64,000 nt of DNA from Streptomyces sp. TSRI0107. Lineage in GTDB: Bacteria; Actinomycetota; Actinomycetes; Streptomycetales; Streptomycetaceae. This document shows positions 16,747-24,170 of the stretch, in pieces; position 1 is the stretch's first letter, and the number at the start of each line of letters is the position of its first letter. Location of the stretch: the NCBI RefSeq assembly GCF_001905845.1, contig NZ_LIVZ01000007.1, positions 421,532 through 485,531 on the forward strand. The letters are read 5' to 3'. Made by a program: the position numbers and the translations under genes. The notes beneath the pieces were generated by a model. It ran no database searches, had not been told where the DNA came from, and saw nothing but the letters and a program-made list of their open reading frames with translations.

Positions 16747-17665
16747 GCGCCTCGGTCAGCTCGGCCGGCTCCAGCACCTCGAACTCGAAGCCGAGCAGCA
16801 GCACATGGATCACCATCACGTCCAGGCTCGCCGCCCCGGTGCGCAGCAGACAGGCGTCCGGGCCGTCGGCCTCCAGGGTCCCGTCGGACGGCGAGATGTG
16901 CGCGGCCGCCTCCTCGACGGGCGCCAGCACCCGGATGACGGCCTGTGCGACGTACGCGCGCGTGGAGACGCCCTGCGACACATAGGCGGCCAGGTCCTCG
17001 GCGGGCGGCGTGCGCGGGGTGAACCGGGGGCCGTGCGGGGGCTTCGGCGTGACGCGGTCGACGCGGAAGGTGCGCCAGTCGTCCCGGTCGAGGTCCCAGG
17101 CGACCAGGTACCAGCGCCGCTCGGAGCACACCAGGCGGTGCGGCTCGACGGTACGGCGGCTGCGGGCGCCCTCGTGGTCCGCGTACTCGAACCGCAGCCG
17201 CTCCGCGTCCCGGCACAGCCCCGCCAGTTCGGTCAGCACCGCCGGGTCCACGGCCGACGGCTGGGGGCCGCGCAGCATCGGCACGGTGAACGCGTTGAGC
17301 GCGCCCACCCGGTGACGCAGCCGCTGCGGCAGCACCTGCTCCAGCTTGGCGAGGGCCCGTACGGAGCTCTCGCCGATGCCCTCCACCCCCTGCCCGGCGG
17401 CCGTGCGCAGGCCGACCGCGACCGCGACGGCCTCGTCGTCGTCCAGCAGCAGCGGCGGCAGGGCGGCGCCCGCGCCCAGCTGGTAGCCGCCGCCGGTGCC
17501 GGGGCTGGCGTGCACGGGGTAGCCCAGCTCGCGCAGCCGGTCCACGTCCCGGCGGACCGTGCGCGGGGTGACACCGAGCCGTTCGGCGAGTTCGGCGCCG
17601 GACCATTCGCGGTGGGCCTGGAGGAGGGAGAGCAGCCGGAGCAGGCGGGCGGAGGTCTCGAGCAT
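16622..17665 (-). CDS. WYL-domain transcriptional regulator (HTH_11/DeoR type)
   Basis: A 347-aa regulator. Residues ~1-60 are an N-terminal winged helix (ETSARLLRLLSLLQ, AELAERLGVTPRTVRRDVDRLRELGYPV). The WYL domain lies in the second half (SERRWYLVAWDLDRDDWRTFRVDRV), ending in a C-terminal WCX-like region. WYL domains sense nucleic-acid or nucleotide ligands in several regulators. The start is ATG 17665 without a strong ribosome site. The C-terminal ~40 residues (Pro/Gly/Ala-rich) overlap the end of the convergent ctaD gene by 125 nt, so either this tail or ctaD's is a run-on extension. The MITE ends 39-42 bp upstream of the start and may carry part of the promoter. Confidence 0.88.
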   Translation of the reverse strand: MLETSARLLRLLSLLQAHREWSGAELAERLGVTPRTVRRDVDRLRELGYPVHASPGTGGGYQLGAGAALPPLLLDDDEAVAVAVGLRTAAGQGVEGIGESSVRALAKLEQVLPQRLRHRVGALNAFTVPMLRGPQPSAVDPAVLTELAGLCRDAERLRFEYADHEGARSRRTVEPHRLVCSERRWYLVAWDLDRDDWRTFRVDRVTPKPPHGPRFTPRTPPAEDLAAYVSQGVSTRAYVAQAVIRVLAPVEEAAAHISPSDGTLEADGPDACLLRTGAASLDVMVIHVLLLGFEFEVLEPAELTEALRDARERLGRALDRSAGAPETRTPGGAGRTPGNPCGSAAAP

Positions 17666-17703
17666 GGGCTCGAGTATCCCGGGCTCGCAGGCCGAGGACC
17701 TGC

Positions 17704-17893
17704 CTAGGCCCTGTCGTTTGGATCATCCCGGCGTCGCAGGATCTGGCACGCACATCTGCCGCGTTGTCGTCAGTCGCCGACGCGCCGCGTCGACTCCCTC
17801 CTCCGCCTTGCAGCTGCACGCACCAGACCCCGCTCGACTCGGCCAGGACGCACCGTCCCTCACAGCCGGGCTGACCCAAACGACAGAGCCTAG
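17704..17893. mobile_element. MITE copy 1 (182 bp, CTAG target duplication)
   Basis: A non-autonomous element of 182 bp (17708-17889) is flanked by direct CTAG repeats (17704-17707 and 17890-17893). Terminal inverted repeats are about 20 bp with one to two mismatches (GGCCCTGTCGTTTGGATCA against the complement of TGACCCAAACGACAGAGCC). A second copy at 50618-50807 has the same length and differs at only a few positions. The 4-bp CTAG duplication fits an IS5-type transposase acting in trans. No transposase is encoded. The right-hand CTAG supplies the TAG stop codon of the Rpf-LysM gene. Confidence 0.85.
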
Positions 17894-18438
17894 GGCAGGG
17901 TGAGCATCTGACCGATCTTCAGCTGGTTGGGGTTGCCGCCGATCGTCGCCTTGTTGGCCTTGTAGAGGGCCTGCCAGCCGCCCTTGACGCCGTACTTGCG
18001 GGCGACCGCGGAGAGCGTGTCGCCGCGTTTCACGATGTGCATCCGGCCTTTCAGGCCGTATCTCTTCGAACAGACCGGCCAGGCCTCCCAGCCCTGCGCC
18101 GCCAGCACCTTCTGGGCCACGGCGATCTGCTGCTCGCGGGTGGCGAGGTCCGCGCGGGCGGCGTACTTCAGGCCGCCGTACGCCTCCCAGGTGGGCTGCC
18201 AGAACTGCAGGCCCCCGTAGTAGCCGTTTCCGGTGTTGATGTGCCAGTTGCCGCTGCTCTCACAGTCGGCGACACAGCCCCAGGGCCATTTCTCCTTCGG
18301 GCAGTGCTGCGGCGCGTGGGTCGCGGCCTGCGGTCCGGAGGCCGGTGGCCGGGACGCGGCCTGGGCCACGGCGGGGACGGGCGCGGTCAGCACGGCGGCC
18401 GCCGCGGCCAGGGTGAGGGTCATCGGGGTGCGCAACAT
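17890..18438 (-). CDS. Secreted Rpf-LysM cell-wall lytic transglycosylase (short form)
   Basis: A 182-aa secreted protein. It has a signal peptide (residues 1 to ~28), then a resuscitation-promoting-factor domain (~45-125) with CESSGNWHINTGNGYYGGLQF-like sequence, where E60 of ADCESSGNW is the expected catalytic glutamate and the paired cysteines lie at C55/C59. A C-terminal LysM domain (HIVKRGDTLSAVARKYG to LKIGQMLTLP, ~132-182) binds peptidoglycan. Rpf enzymes cleave glycan strands and promote spore germination and exit from dormancy. The stop TAG is part of the CTAG at the MITE junction. It lies just downstream of a second, similar rpf gene in the same orientation. Confidence 0.9.
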   Translation of the reverse strand: MLRTPMTLTLAAAAAVLTAPVPAVAQAASRPPASGPQAATHAPQHCPKEKWPWGCVADCESSGNWHINTGNGYYGGLQFWQPTWEAYGGLKYAARADLATREQQIAVAQKVLAAQGWEAWPVCSKRYGLKGRMHIVKRGDTLSAVARKYGVKGGWQALYKANKATIGGNPNQLKIGQMLTLP

Positions 18439-18495
18439 CGGCCCACGCTAAGCAGCACCCGGCGCCCGGCCCGGCGAGCCGCGCCCCACGCGCGC

Positions 18496-18531
18496 GGGGC
18501 CCCACCCGGTCGGCGGACCGGCCGGGGCCCC
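18496..18531 (-). terminator. Terminator of the upstream Rpf-LysM gene
   Basis: An 8-bp outer stem (GGGGCCCC on both sides) and a 6-bp inner stem (CCGGTC/GACCGG, loop GGCG) start 21 bp past the stop of the gene at 18552-19193. Confidence 0.65.
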
Positions 18532-18551
18532 CGTTCGGCGGCGTCGTCGCG

Positions 18552-19193
18552 TCAGAGCCGCAGCCGCTGCCCCGGCACGATGACGTCGGGGTCCCCGCCG
18601 ATGACGGCCTTGTTGGCGGCGTACAGCCGCTGCCACGTGGTCCCGTGCCGGCCGGCGATGGCGCTCAGCGTGTCGCCGTCGCGGACGGTGTAGTCGCCGC
18701 GGGAGGCGCCGCGGTCGGTGTGGCCCGCCGTGCGCGCCGGCGTCCCGGCGGGCTTCCCGGCGGGCTTCCCGGCGGGCTCGGCGGGAGCCGCCGCGGGTGC
18801 GGGCGCCTCGGGTGCGCCGCCGTACGCGCCGGCGCGTACCGAGCAGGTCGGCCACGCGCCCCACCCCTGGGCGCGCTGGACCTTGGTGGCGACCGCGATC
18901 TGCTGGTCCTTGGTGGCCCGGTCGGCGGTCGGCGCGTAGGCGGTGCCGCCGAAGGCGCGCCAGGTGCCGGCGGAGAACTGGAGTCCGCCGTAGTAGCCGT
19001 TCCCGGTGTTGATGTGCCAGTTGCCGCCGCTCTCGCACTGGGCGATGCGGTCCCACACTCCGCCGTCCGCCGCCTGGGCGGTGCCGGTCGCGGTCAGCAG
19101 CCCGAGCGGGGCGAGCAGGACCGCCCCGGCGAGAGCCGCCGTCGTACGCGTCTTACGGGCGCGGTCGCGGGTGGTATCGGCACATTCGGACAT
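18552..19193 (-). CDS. Secreted Rpf-LysM resuscitation-promoting factor
   Basis: A 213-aa secreted muralytic enzyme. A Lys/Arg-containing signal peptide ends near TAQA (residue ~41). The Rpf domain (~44-122) carries IAQCESGGNWH with catalytic E54 and the GGLQFSAGTW signature. A ~45-residue Pro/Ala/Lys linker (AGKPAGKPAGTP) leads to a LysM domain (~165-213, DYTVRDGDTLSAIAGRHG to IVPGQRLRL). Start ATG 19193 is preceded by AGAGGG at 6 nt. It is a paralogue of the gene at 17890-18438 but has a longer linker and its own terminator. The long, structured upstream region suggests leader-based control, but I could not match it to the c-di-AMP riboswitch known for other Streptomyces rpf genes. Confidence 0.9.
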   Translation of the reverse strand: MSECADTTRDRARKTRTTAALAGAVLLAPLGLLTATGTAQAADGGVWDRIAQCESGGNWHINTGNGYYGGLQFSAGTWRAFGGTAYAPTADRATKDQQIAVATKVQRAQGWGAWPTCSVRAGAYGGAPEAPAPAAAPAEPAGKPAGKPAGTPARTAGHTDRGASRGDYTVRDGDTLSAIAGRHGTTWQRLYAANKAVIGGDPDVIVPGQRLRL

Positions 19194-19745
19194 GTAATTC
19201 CCTCTCGACGGACCCGGGGTCCCCCAAGAGACGGGGCTCGCTTCCCGCGTGGGATCGCGGTCGGCGCGCTCCGCCCCCGTCCGCCGGTGGCTGTGCCCCG
19301 GGCCGGCGTGGTGCTGCTGCCGATCCGGCCGGCGGACGTACCCGAGCGGTGCTCGTTGCACACGGCGGAGGAATGTAGGCACCGCGACGGGCAGGTATCA
19401 ACCAACTCCGAGTCTCCGCAGGCCAGTTCGAGGTTACCGAAGGTATCAGCGATTTTCGGACACCCCATTCATTCGCTGATTTCCGGATTTTTCGACCCGT
19501 CGTCCGGTAAACCTGTGACTCTCCTCACCGGCGCAAGTCCCTTTACTCGTCCGGGACTTGACGCTGAGTGTCCGATTCCGACGCCAGGGTGACCCTCAGC
19601 TTCGGATGGTTCGATTCGATTCGTCGTACTGCGTGACTCCCGCCACAGATCGGCCGTTGTCATCTTCATGAGCCCGGGACCGACCCGGACCACGGGCCGG
19701 GAGCCACCCGGCCTCGCCACGCACCGCATCCCGAGGGAGCCACCC
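19194..19745. promoter_or_regulatory. Long divergent intergenic region before the rpf gene and a hypothetical gene
   Basis: 552 bp without a gene, AT-richer than its surroundings from about 19370 to 19660. It holds a directly repeated AGGTATCA (19393-19400 and 19441-19448; TGATACCT on the rpf strand). Near the rpf gene the minus strand has a GC-rich stem-like stretch at ~19205-19270. The consensus elements of the ydaO/c-di-AMP riboswitch are not recognisable to me. It likely contains two divergent promoters and a long rpf 5' leader. Confidence 0.4.
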
Positions 19746-20528
19746 GTGCCGCGCATGCTCGACGTCAGCGACGAGGTACGCGCCGAGATCGGCGACGAAG
19801 AAGCCGACCGGCTGCTCGCCGGAGACACCACCCCTGGCAGTTACGACTGCACGTCCTGCCGCACCCCGGGCGACTCCGAGCGCGAGCGCACCAGCACCGT
19901 GCTGTTCATCGGCGACGAGACCGCCGTGCTCGCCTTCGCCCACGCCGCCTGTCTGCCCTCCCAGGTCGTCCAGGTCACCGAGGAGCAGCTGCAGGGCGCC
20001 GTGAGGTCCATCAGCGGCGACACCACCGACCTGGGGCCCGACAAGGTCACGCCCGAGCAGGCCGTGCTCGGCGTGACCAGCGGACTCGTGCTCATCGCGG
20101 GCGAGTTGCACCCGGCGCTGGTCGTGGAGCCGACCGGACCGATCGTGCGCCCCGGCTCGACCGGCGTCGGCGACGACTTCCTGCCGCTGCTCATCGAGCA
20201 GGGGTTCATGCCGGTGACCGAGCTGAGCACGGTGCCGCCGGTGCTGCACGGCTGGTCGGTGCTGCTGGCGATGGGCCAGCTGCACGCGGTGCTCCAGCCG
20301 TCGGCCAACGGGGGCCAGCCGGTCGCCTGGTGGCAGGCGCACCAGCCGCTCCAGGTCACGGAGGGCTGGCGGTCCGCCGCGAACAAGCACCAGCAGGTGC
20401 TGATGTTCGCCGCGCCGGTGGGGTCCATCGGGCGGCAGCCCCGCGAGGACCTGCTGCGGGACGCGCTGGACAAGGCGGCGGCCAACGGCAAGCTGGTCGC
20501 GGGGACGCTGCCGCTCGCGGGTACCTGA
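19746..20528 (+). CDS. Conserved Streptomyces hypothetical protein
   Basis: A 260-aa soluble protein with no signal peptide or membrane helices. The GTG 19746 start has GGGAG 6 nt upstream. A DCTSCRTPG segment near residue 38 has two Cys in CxxC spacing. The rest is a mixed alpha/beta sequence (RTSTVLFIGDETAVLAF, LVLIAGELHPALVVEP, GWSVLLAMGQLHAVLQP) with regularly spaced hydrophobic strands, suggestive of two repeated beta-alpha halves. I do not recognise the family. It precedes a second, glycine-rich hypothetical gene by 121 bp and probably has its own hairpin end at 20533-20555. Confidence 0.75.
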   Translation: MPRMLDVSDEVRAEIGDEEADRLLAGDTTPGSYDCTSCRTPGDSERERTSTVLFIGDETAVLAFAHAACLPSQVVQVTEEQLQGAVRSISGDTTDLGPDKVTPEQAVLGVTSGLVLIAGELHPALVVEPTGPIVRPGSTGVGDDFLPLLIEQGFMPVTELSTVPPVLHGWSVLLAMGQLHAVLQPSANGGQPVAWWQAHQPLQVTEGWRSAANKHQQVLMFAAPVGSIGRQPREDLLRDALDKAAANGKLVAGTLPLAGT

Positions 20529-20649
20529 GCGCCACCGCACCGGGGAACCGCGGTGACCCGGCGGCCGCGGCTTCGTCGTGGCCGCCCGCGCCCCGCGCGG
20601 CGGGGCGGCCCCCCGCATCTTCTGATGTGCCGGTGTCGTTTGGACATAC

Positions 20650-21024
20650 GTGCACGCATACGACGCTCCCCGCCGCCAGTCCTATCCCTCGGTCCCTCCC
20701 CCACCGCGGTCGGCTCAGGATCAGAGCGGACCATCGCCCACGCCGATCTACGACAAGCTCTACGCCGAGTACGTCAAGTCGTTCCGCGCGCTTCCGGGCG
20801 ACCGCAGCGGCGAGGAGAAGCTGGGGTTCACCGCCTTCGGGAGCATTCCGTACGGCGCGGGCTCACTCGGCGGTTCGCTGGGCGGCTCATTCGGCGGCTC
20901 GTACAGCGCCTACAGCGCGGGCGCGCAGAGCGCCCGGCACGGCGGCGGCGGGCAGCAGCCGCAGTGGCAGCGCGTCGGGCAGATCCCGGCGGCCCTGCCA
21001 CCGGGCCGGCGCGGCAGCCGTTGA
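20650..21024 (+). CDS. Small Pro/Gly/Ser-rich hypothetical protein
   Basis: A 124-aa protein starting GTG (VHAYDAPRRQ). The N-terminal ~30 residues are Pro/Ser/Gln-rich. The middle has an ordered-looking piece (PIYDKLYAEYVKSFRALPGDRSGEEKLGFTAFG), followed by Gly-Ser repeats of the type GGSLGGSFGGSYSAYS. No signal peptide, domain or catalytic motif is visible. Gene order next to der is as I remember it in other Streptomyces, so it is probably real, but function is unknown. A terminator follows within 25 bp. Confidence 0.65.
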   Translation: MHAYDAPRRQSYPSVPPPPRSAQDQSGPSPTPIYDKLYAEYVKSFRALPGDRSGEEKLGFTAFGSIPYGAGSLGGSLGGSFGGSYSAYSAGAQSARHGGGGQQPQWQRVGQIPAALPPGRRGSR

Positions 21025-21048
21025 CCCGACGAAGCAGGACCCGACGAG

Positions 21049-21076
21049 AAGGGCGGCCCCGACCGGGACCGCCCTT
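21049..21076 (+). terminator. Terminator between the small hypothetical gene and der
   Basis: The stem AAGGGCGG-C-CCC / GGG-A-CCGCCCTT has one mismatch and loop GACC, followed by TTCGTC. It sits between convergent genes and may work in both directions. Confidence 0.75.
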
Positions 21077-21077
21077 T

Positions 21078-21127
21078 CGTCACTTCTTCTCTCGCGTCAC
21101 GTCTTCTCTCGCGTCACTTCTTCTTCG
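21078..21127. repeat. Three tandem 17-bp repeats at the der 3' end
   Basis: Units CGTCACTTCTTCTCTCG, CGTCACGTCTTCTCTCG and a third, partly diverged one run head to tail. The third unit contains the stop codon and final Lys codons of der. The other two repeat a stop-like TGA on the minus strand, as if the end of the gene had been copied downstream. Confidence 0.7.
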
Positions 21128-22598
21128 CGCCGCGCTTCTCGCGCACCCGCACCGAGATGTGGATCGGCGTCCCCTCGAAGCCGAACTCCTCGCGCAGCCG
21201 GCGCTCGATGAAGCGGCGGTAGCCGGCCTCGATGAAGCCGGAGGCGAAGAGCACGAACCGCGGCGGCTTGGTGCCGGCCTGGGTGCCGAACAGGATGCGC
21301 GGCTGCTTGCCGCCCCGGATCGGGTGCGGGTGGGCGGCGACCAGCTCACCGAGGAAGGCGTTCAGCCGGCCCGTCGGCACCCGGGTCTCCCAGCCCGCGA
21401 GGGCCGTCTCGATCGCCGGGACCAGCTTCTCCATGTGCCGGCCGGTGCGCGCCGAGACGTTGACCCGCGGCGCCCAGGAGACCTGGCCCATCTCGGTCTC
21501 GATCTCCCGCTCCAGGTAGTAGCGGCGCTCCTCGTCGAGGGTGTCCCACTTGTTGTACGCGACGACGAGCGCGCGGCCCGCCTCCACGGCCATGGTGATG
21601 ATCCGCTGGTCCTGCACCGAGATCGAGTCGGTGGCGTCGATGAGGACGACGGCGACCTCGGCCTTCTCGACGGCGGCGGCGGTGCGCAGCGAAGCGTAGT
21701 AGTCGGCGCCCTGCTGGAGGTGGACCCGCTTGCGGATGCCCGCCGTGTCGACGAACTTCCAGGTCTTGCCGCCCAGCTCGATCAGCTCGTCGACCGGGTC
21801 GCGGGTGGTGCCCGCCAGCTCGTTGACGACGACGCGCTCCTCGCCCGCCACCTTGTTCAGCAGCGAGGACTTGCCGACGTTCGGGCGGCCGATCAGCGCG
21901 ACGCGGCGGGGGCCGCCGATGCCGGCGCCGCCGAAGGTCTGCTCCGGCGCCTCGGGCAGCGCCTCCAGGACGGCGTCCAGCATGTCGCCGGTGCCGCGGC
22001 CGTGCAGCGCCGAGACCGGGTGCGGCTCGCCGAGGCCCAGGGACCACAGGTAGGCCGCGTCGGCCTCGCCGCTCGGGCCGTCGACCTTGTTGGCGCACAG
22101 CACCACGGGCTTGCCGGCCTTGCGCAGCAGCCGTACGACGGCCTCGTCGGTGTCGGTGGCGCCGACCTTGGCGTCGACGACGAAGACCACGGCGTCGGCG
22201 GCCTCGATGGCGAACTCGGCCTGCGCGGCGACGGAGGCGTCGATGCCGAAGACGTCCTGCTCCCAGCCGCCGGTGTCGACGACCTTGAAGCGGCGGCCCG
22301 CCCACTCGGCCTCGTAGGTGACGCGGTCCCGGGTGACGCCCGGCCGGTCCTCGACGACCGCCTCGCGGCGGCCGATGATCCGGTTCACCAGGGTCGACTT
22401 GCCGACGTTGGGGCGGCCGACGACGGCGAGCACCGGCAGCGGGCCGTGCCCGGCCGCCTCGATGGCGCCCTCGACCTCCTCCAGGTCGAAGCCCTCTTCC
22501 GCGGCGAGCTCCATGAACTCCGCGTACTCGGCGTCGCCGAGCGCCCCGTGGTCGTGCTCGAAGCCGTCCGAGCCGCCGGGCTGGATCTGGTCGTTCAT
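21114..22598 (-). CDS. der: Ribosome biogenesis GTPase Der (EngA)
   Basis: A 494-aa essential GTPase with two tandem G domains and a C-terminal KH-like domain, acting in 50S subunit assembly. The first P-loop GRPNVGKST is at residues 61-69 with DTGGWEQD and ANKVDG. The second GRPNVGKSS lies near 235 with DTAGI and YNKWD. The KH-like part runs from ~390 and ends in a basic tail (EKRGAKKK). An acidic ~55-residue N-terminal extension is typical of actinobacteria. It is the last gene of a minus-strand run cmk, acyltransferase, der, with an 81-bp gap from the acyltransferase. Confidence 0.97.
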   Translation of the reverse strand: MNDQIQPGGSDGFEHDHGALGDAEYAEFMELAAEEGFDLEEVEGAIEAAGHGPLPVLAVVGRPNVGKSTLVNRIIGRREAVVEDRPGVTRDRVTYEAEWAGRRFKVVDTGGWEQDVFGIDASVAAQAEFAIEAADAVVFVVDAKVGATDTDEAVVRLLRKAGKPVVLCANKVDGPSGEADAAYLWSLGLGEPHPVSALHGRGTGDMLDAVLEALPEAPEQTFGGAGIGGPRRVALIGRPNVGKSSLLNKVAGEERVVVNELAGTTRDPVDELIELGGKTWKFVDTAGIRKRVHLQQGADYYASLRTAAAVEKAEVAVVLIDATDSISVQDQRIITMAVEAGRALVVAYNKWDTLDEERRYYLEREIETEMGQVSWAPRVNVSARTGRHMEKLVPAIETALAGWETRVPTGRLNAFLGELVAAHPHPIRGGKQPRILFGTQAGTKPPRFVLFASGFIEAGYRRFIERRLREEFGFEGTPIHISVRVREKRGAKKK

Positions 22599-22679
22599 GA
22601 AGTCCGTACCTCGTCGTTCATTCGTGGTGATCGGTGGAGTGCCCCGGTTTCCCCGGGTTGATCCACTACTCAGTGTCGC

Positions 22680-23327
22680 TCAGCGTCCGGTCAGACGCCT
22701 GGCGTTTTCCAGGTGCACCGAGAGGTGCTTCTGGATGCGTTCGGTCGCCTCGTCCAGCGCCTTGCGCGTGCGCCGCCCCGAGCCGTCGCCCGCCTCGAAC
22801 GGGTCGCCGAAGACCACGTCGACGCGGCTGCGCAGCGGGGGCAGCCCCTTGATGAACCGTCCGCGGCGCTCGGAACTTCCCAGCACGGCCACCGGGACGA
22901 CCGGCGCCCCGCTGCGCACCGCGAAGTACGCGAGCCCGGCCCGCAGCGAGGCGAAGTCTCCCTCGCCCCGGGTGCCCTCGGGGAATATCCCCAGCACCCC
23001 GCCGTTGTCCAGCACGCCCAGCGCCCGGGTGATCGCGGTGCGGTCGGTGGAGTCGCGGTCCACCTTCAGCTGGCCGATGCCGGTCAGGAACGGGTCGAGC
23101 GGGCCGACGAACGCCTCCTTCTTGATCAGGAAGTGCGTCGGCCGGGGCGCGACGCCCATGACCATCGGGCCGTCGATGTTGTGCGAGTGGTTGATCGCGA
23201 GGATCACCGGGCCGGTCGGCGGGACCTTCCAGGCGCCGAGCACCCGCGGCCGCCACAGCCCGTACATCAGGCCGACGCCGATGCGCCGCCCGACCTCGGC
23301 GCCCCGCGCCGACGGAGCCTCGGTCAC
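22680..23327 (-). CDS. 1-acyl-sn-glycerol-3-phosphate acyltransferase (PlsC family)
   Basis: A 215-aa acyltransferase of phospholipid synthesis. The catalytic motif I appears as NHSHNIDGP (H-x4-D), motif III as FPEGTRGEG, and the substrate pocket as LIKKEAFVGPL. The start GTG at 23327 overlaps the cmk stop as GTGA, so translation is coupled to cytidylate kinase. An extension upstream inside cmk is open but unlikely. The fusion-like order cmk-plsC-der is common in actinobacteria and Gram-positives. Confidence 0.92.
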   Translation of the reverse strand: MTEAPSARGAEVGRRIGVGLMYGLWRPRVLGAWKVPPTGPVILAINHSHNIDGPMVMGVAPRPTHFLIKKEAFVGPLDPFLTGIGQLKVDRDSTDRTAITRALGVLDNGGVLGIFPEGTRGEGDFASLRAGLAYFAVRSGAPVVPVAVLGSSERRGRFIKGLPPLRSRVDVVFGDPFEAGDGSGRRTRKALDEATERIQKHLSVHLENARRLTGR

Positions 23328-24019
23328 TTCCCGGCCCGCTTCTCCTCGACGAGGGTGACGACGCACTCGATGACCTGCGGCAGCGTGAGCTCGGTGGTGT
23401 CCACCTCGACCGCGTCACCGGCCTTGGCCAGCGGGGAGGTCTTACGGCTGGAGTCGGCCGCGTCCCGCTTGAGCAGGGCCTCGCGGGTGGCGTTGACGTC
23501 GGCGCCCTTCAGCTCACCGCTGCGGCGGGCGGCACGCGCCTCCGGGGAGGCGGTGAGGAAGATCTTCAGGTCGGCGTCCGGCAGGACCGTCGTGCCGATG
23601 TCGCGGCCCTCGACGACGATGCCGTTCTCGGCGGCGGCCGCGATGGACCGCTGGAGCTCGGTGATCCGGGTCCGCACCTCCGGGACCGCGCTGACGGCGC
23701 TGACCTTGGAGGTGACCTCCTGGGTGCGGATCGGGGCGGAGACGTCGGTGCCGTCGACGGTGATGGTCGGGCCCGTCGGGTCGGTGCCGGAGATGATCTC
23801 CGGCTTCCCGGCCACGGCGGCGATCGCCGTCGGGTCCTCGAGGTCGATGCCGTTGGTCACCATCCACCACGTGATCGCCCGGTACTGGGCGCCGGTGTCC
23901 AGGTAGCTCAGGCCGAGCTTGGCGGCCACGGCCTTGGACGTGCTCGACTTGCCCGTGCCGGAGGGGCCGTCGATGGCGACGATCACTGCGGGGACGGTCC
24001 GGGCGGCGCCGTTTTCCAC
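23324..24019 (-). CDS. cmk: Cytidylate kinase
   Basis: A 231-aa kinase converting CMP/dCMP to the diphosphates. The P-loop is DGPSGTGKSS near residues 17-26. Cytidine-binding features are YLDTGAQYRAITWW and the domain with EGRDIGTTVLPDADLKIFLTAS, and the catalytic Arg region is AARRSGEL. Start GTG 24019 has GGAAGG 9 nt upstream. It heads the coupled trio with the acyltransferase and der. A GC-rich 151-bp gap with a hairpin (near 24142-24167) separates it from tyrA upstream. Confidence 0.96.
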   Translation of the reverse strand: MENGAARTVPAVIVAIDGPSGTGKSSTSKAVAAKLGLSYLDTGAQYRAITWWMVTNGIDLEDPTAIAAVAGKPEIISGTDPTGPTITVDGTDVSAPIRTQEVTSKVSAVSAVPEVRTRITELQRSIAAAAENGIVVEGRDIGTTVLPDADLKIFLTASPEARAARRSGELKGADVNATREALLKRDAADSSRKTSPLAKAGDAVEVDTTELTLPQVIECVVTLVEEKRAGK

Positions 24020-24170
24020 GGGGGGACACCTTCCTGGTGCGGGTGGCGGGGGCGGGGGCGGGTTGGTGCCCCCGACAAGGTTACTGGGTGCGCGTCACTC
24101 GTCCGGCCGCACCTGCCCGGCGCCGGCCGGGCGAACCCGGTCCGTCCGGTGTTTGCGGACGCGGTCCGGC

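Noticed and set aside
17559..17903. Small ORFs inside the MITE copies (also 50515-50868)
   Set aside because: They are parts of the repeated element, identical between copies, without ribosome sites and covering the terminal repeats.
19194..19480. c-di-AMP (ydaO) riboswitch upstream of the rpf gene
   Set aside because: The position is right, but I could not find the conserved core; a covariance-model search would be needed.
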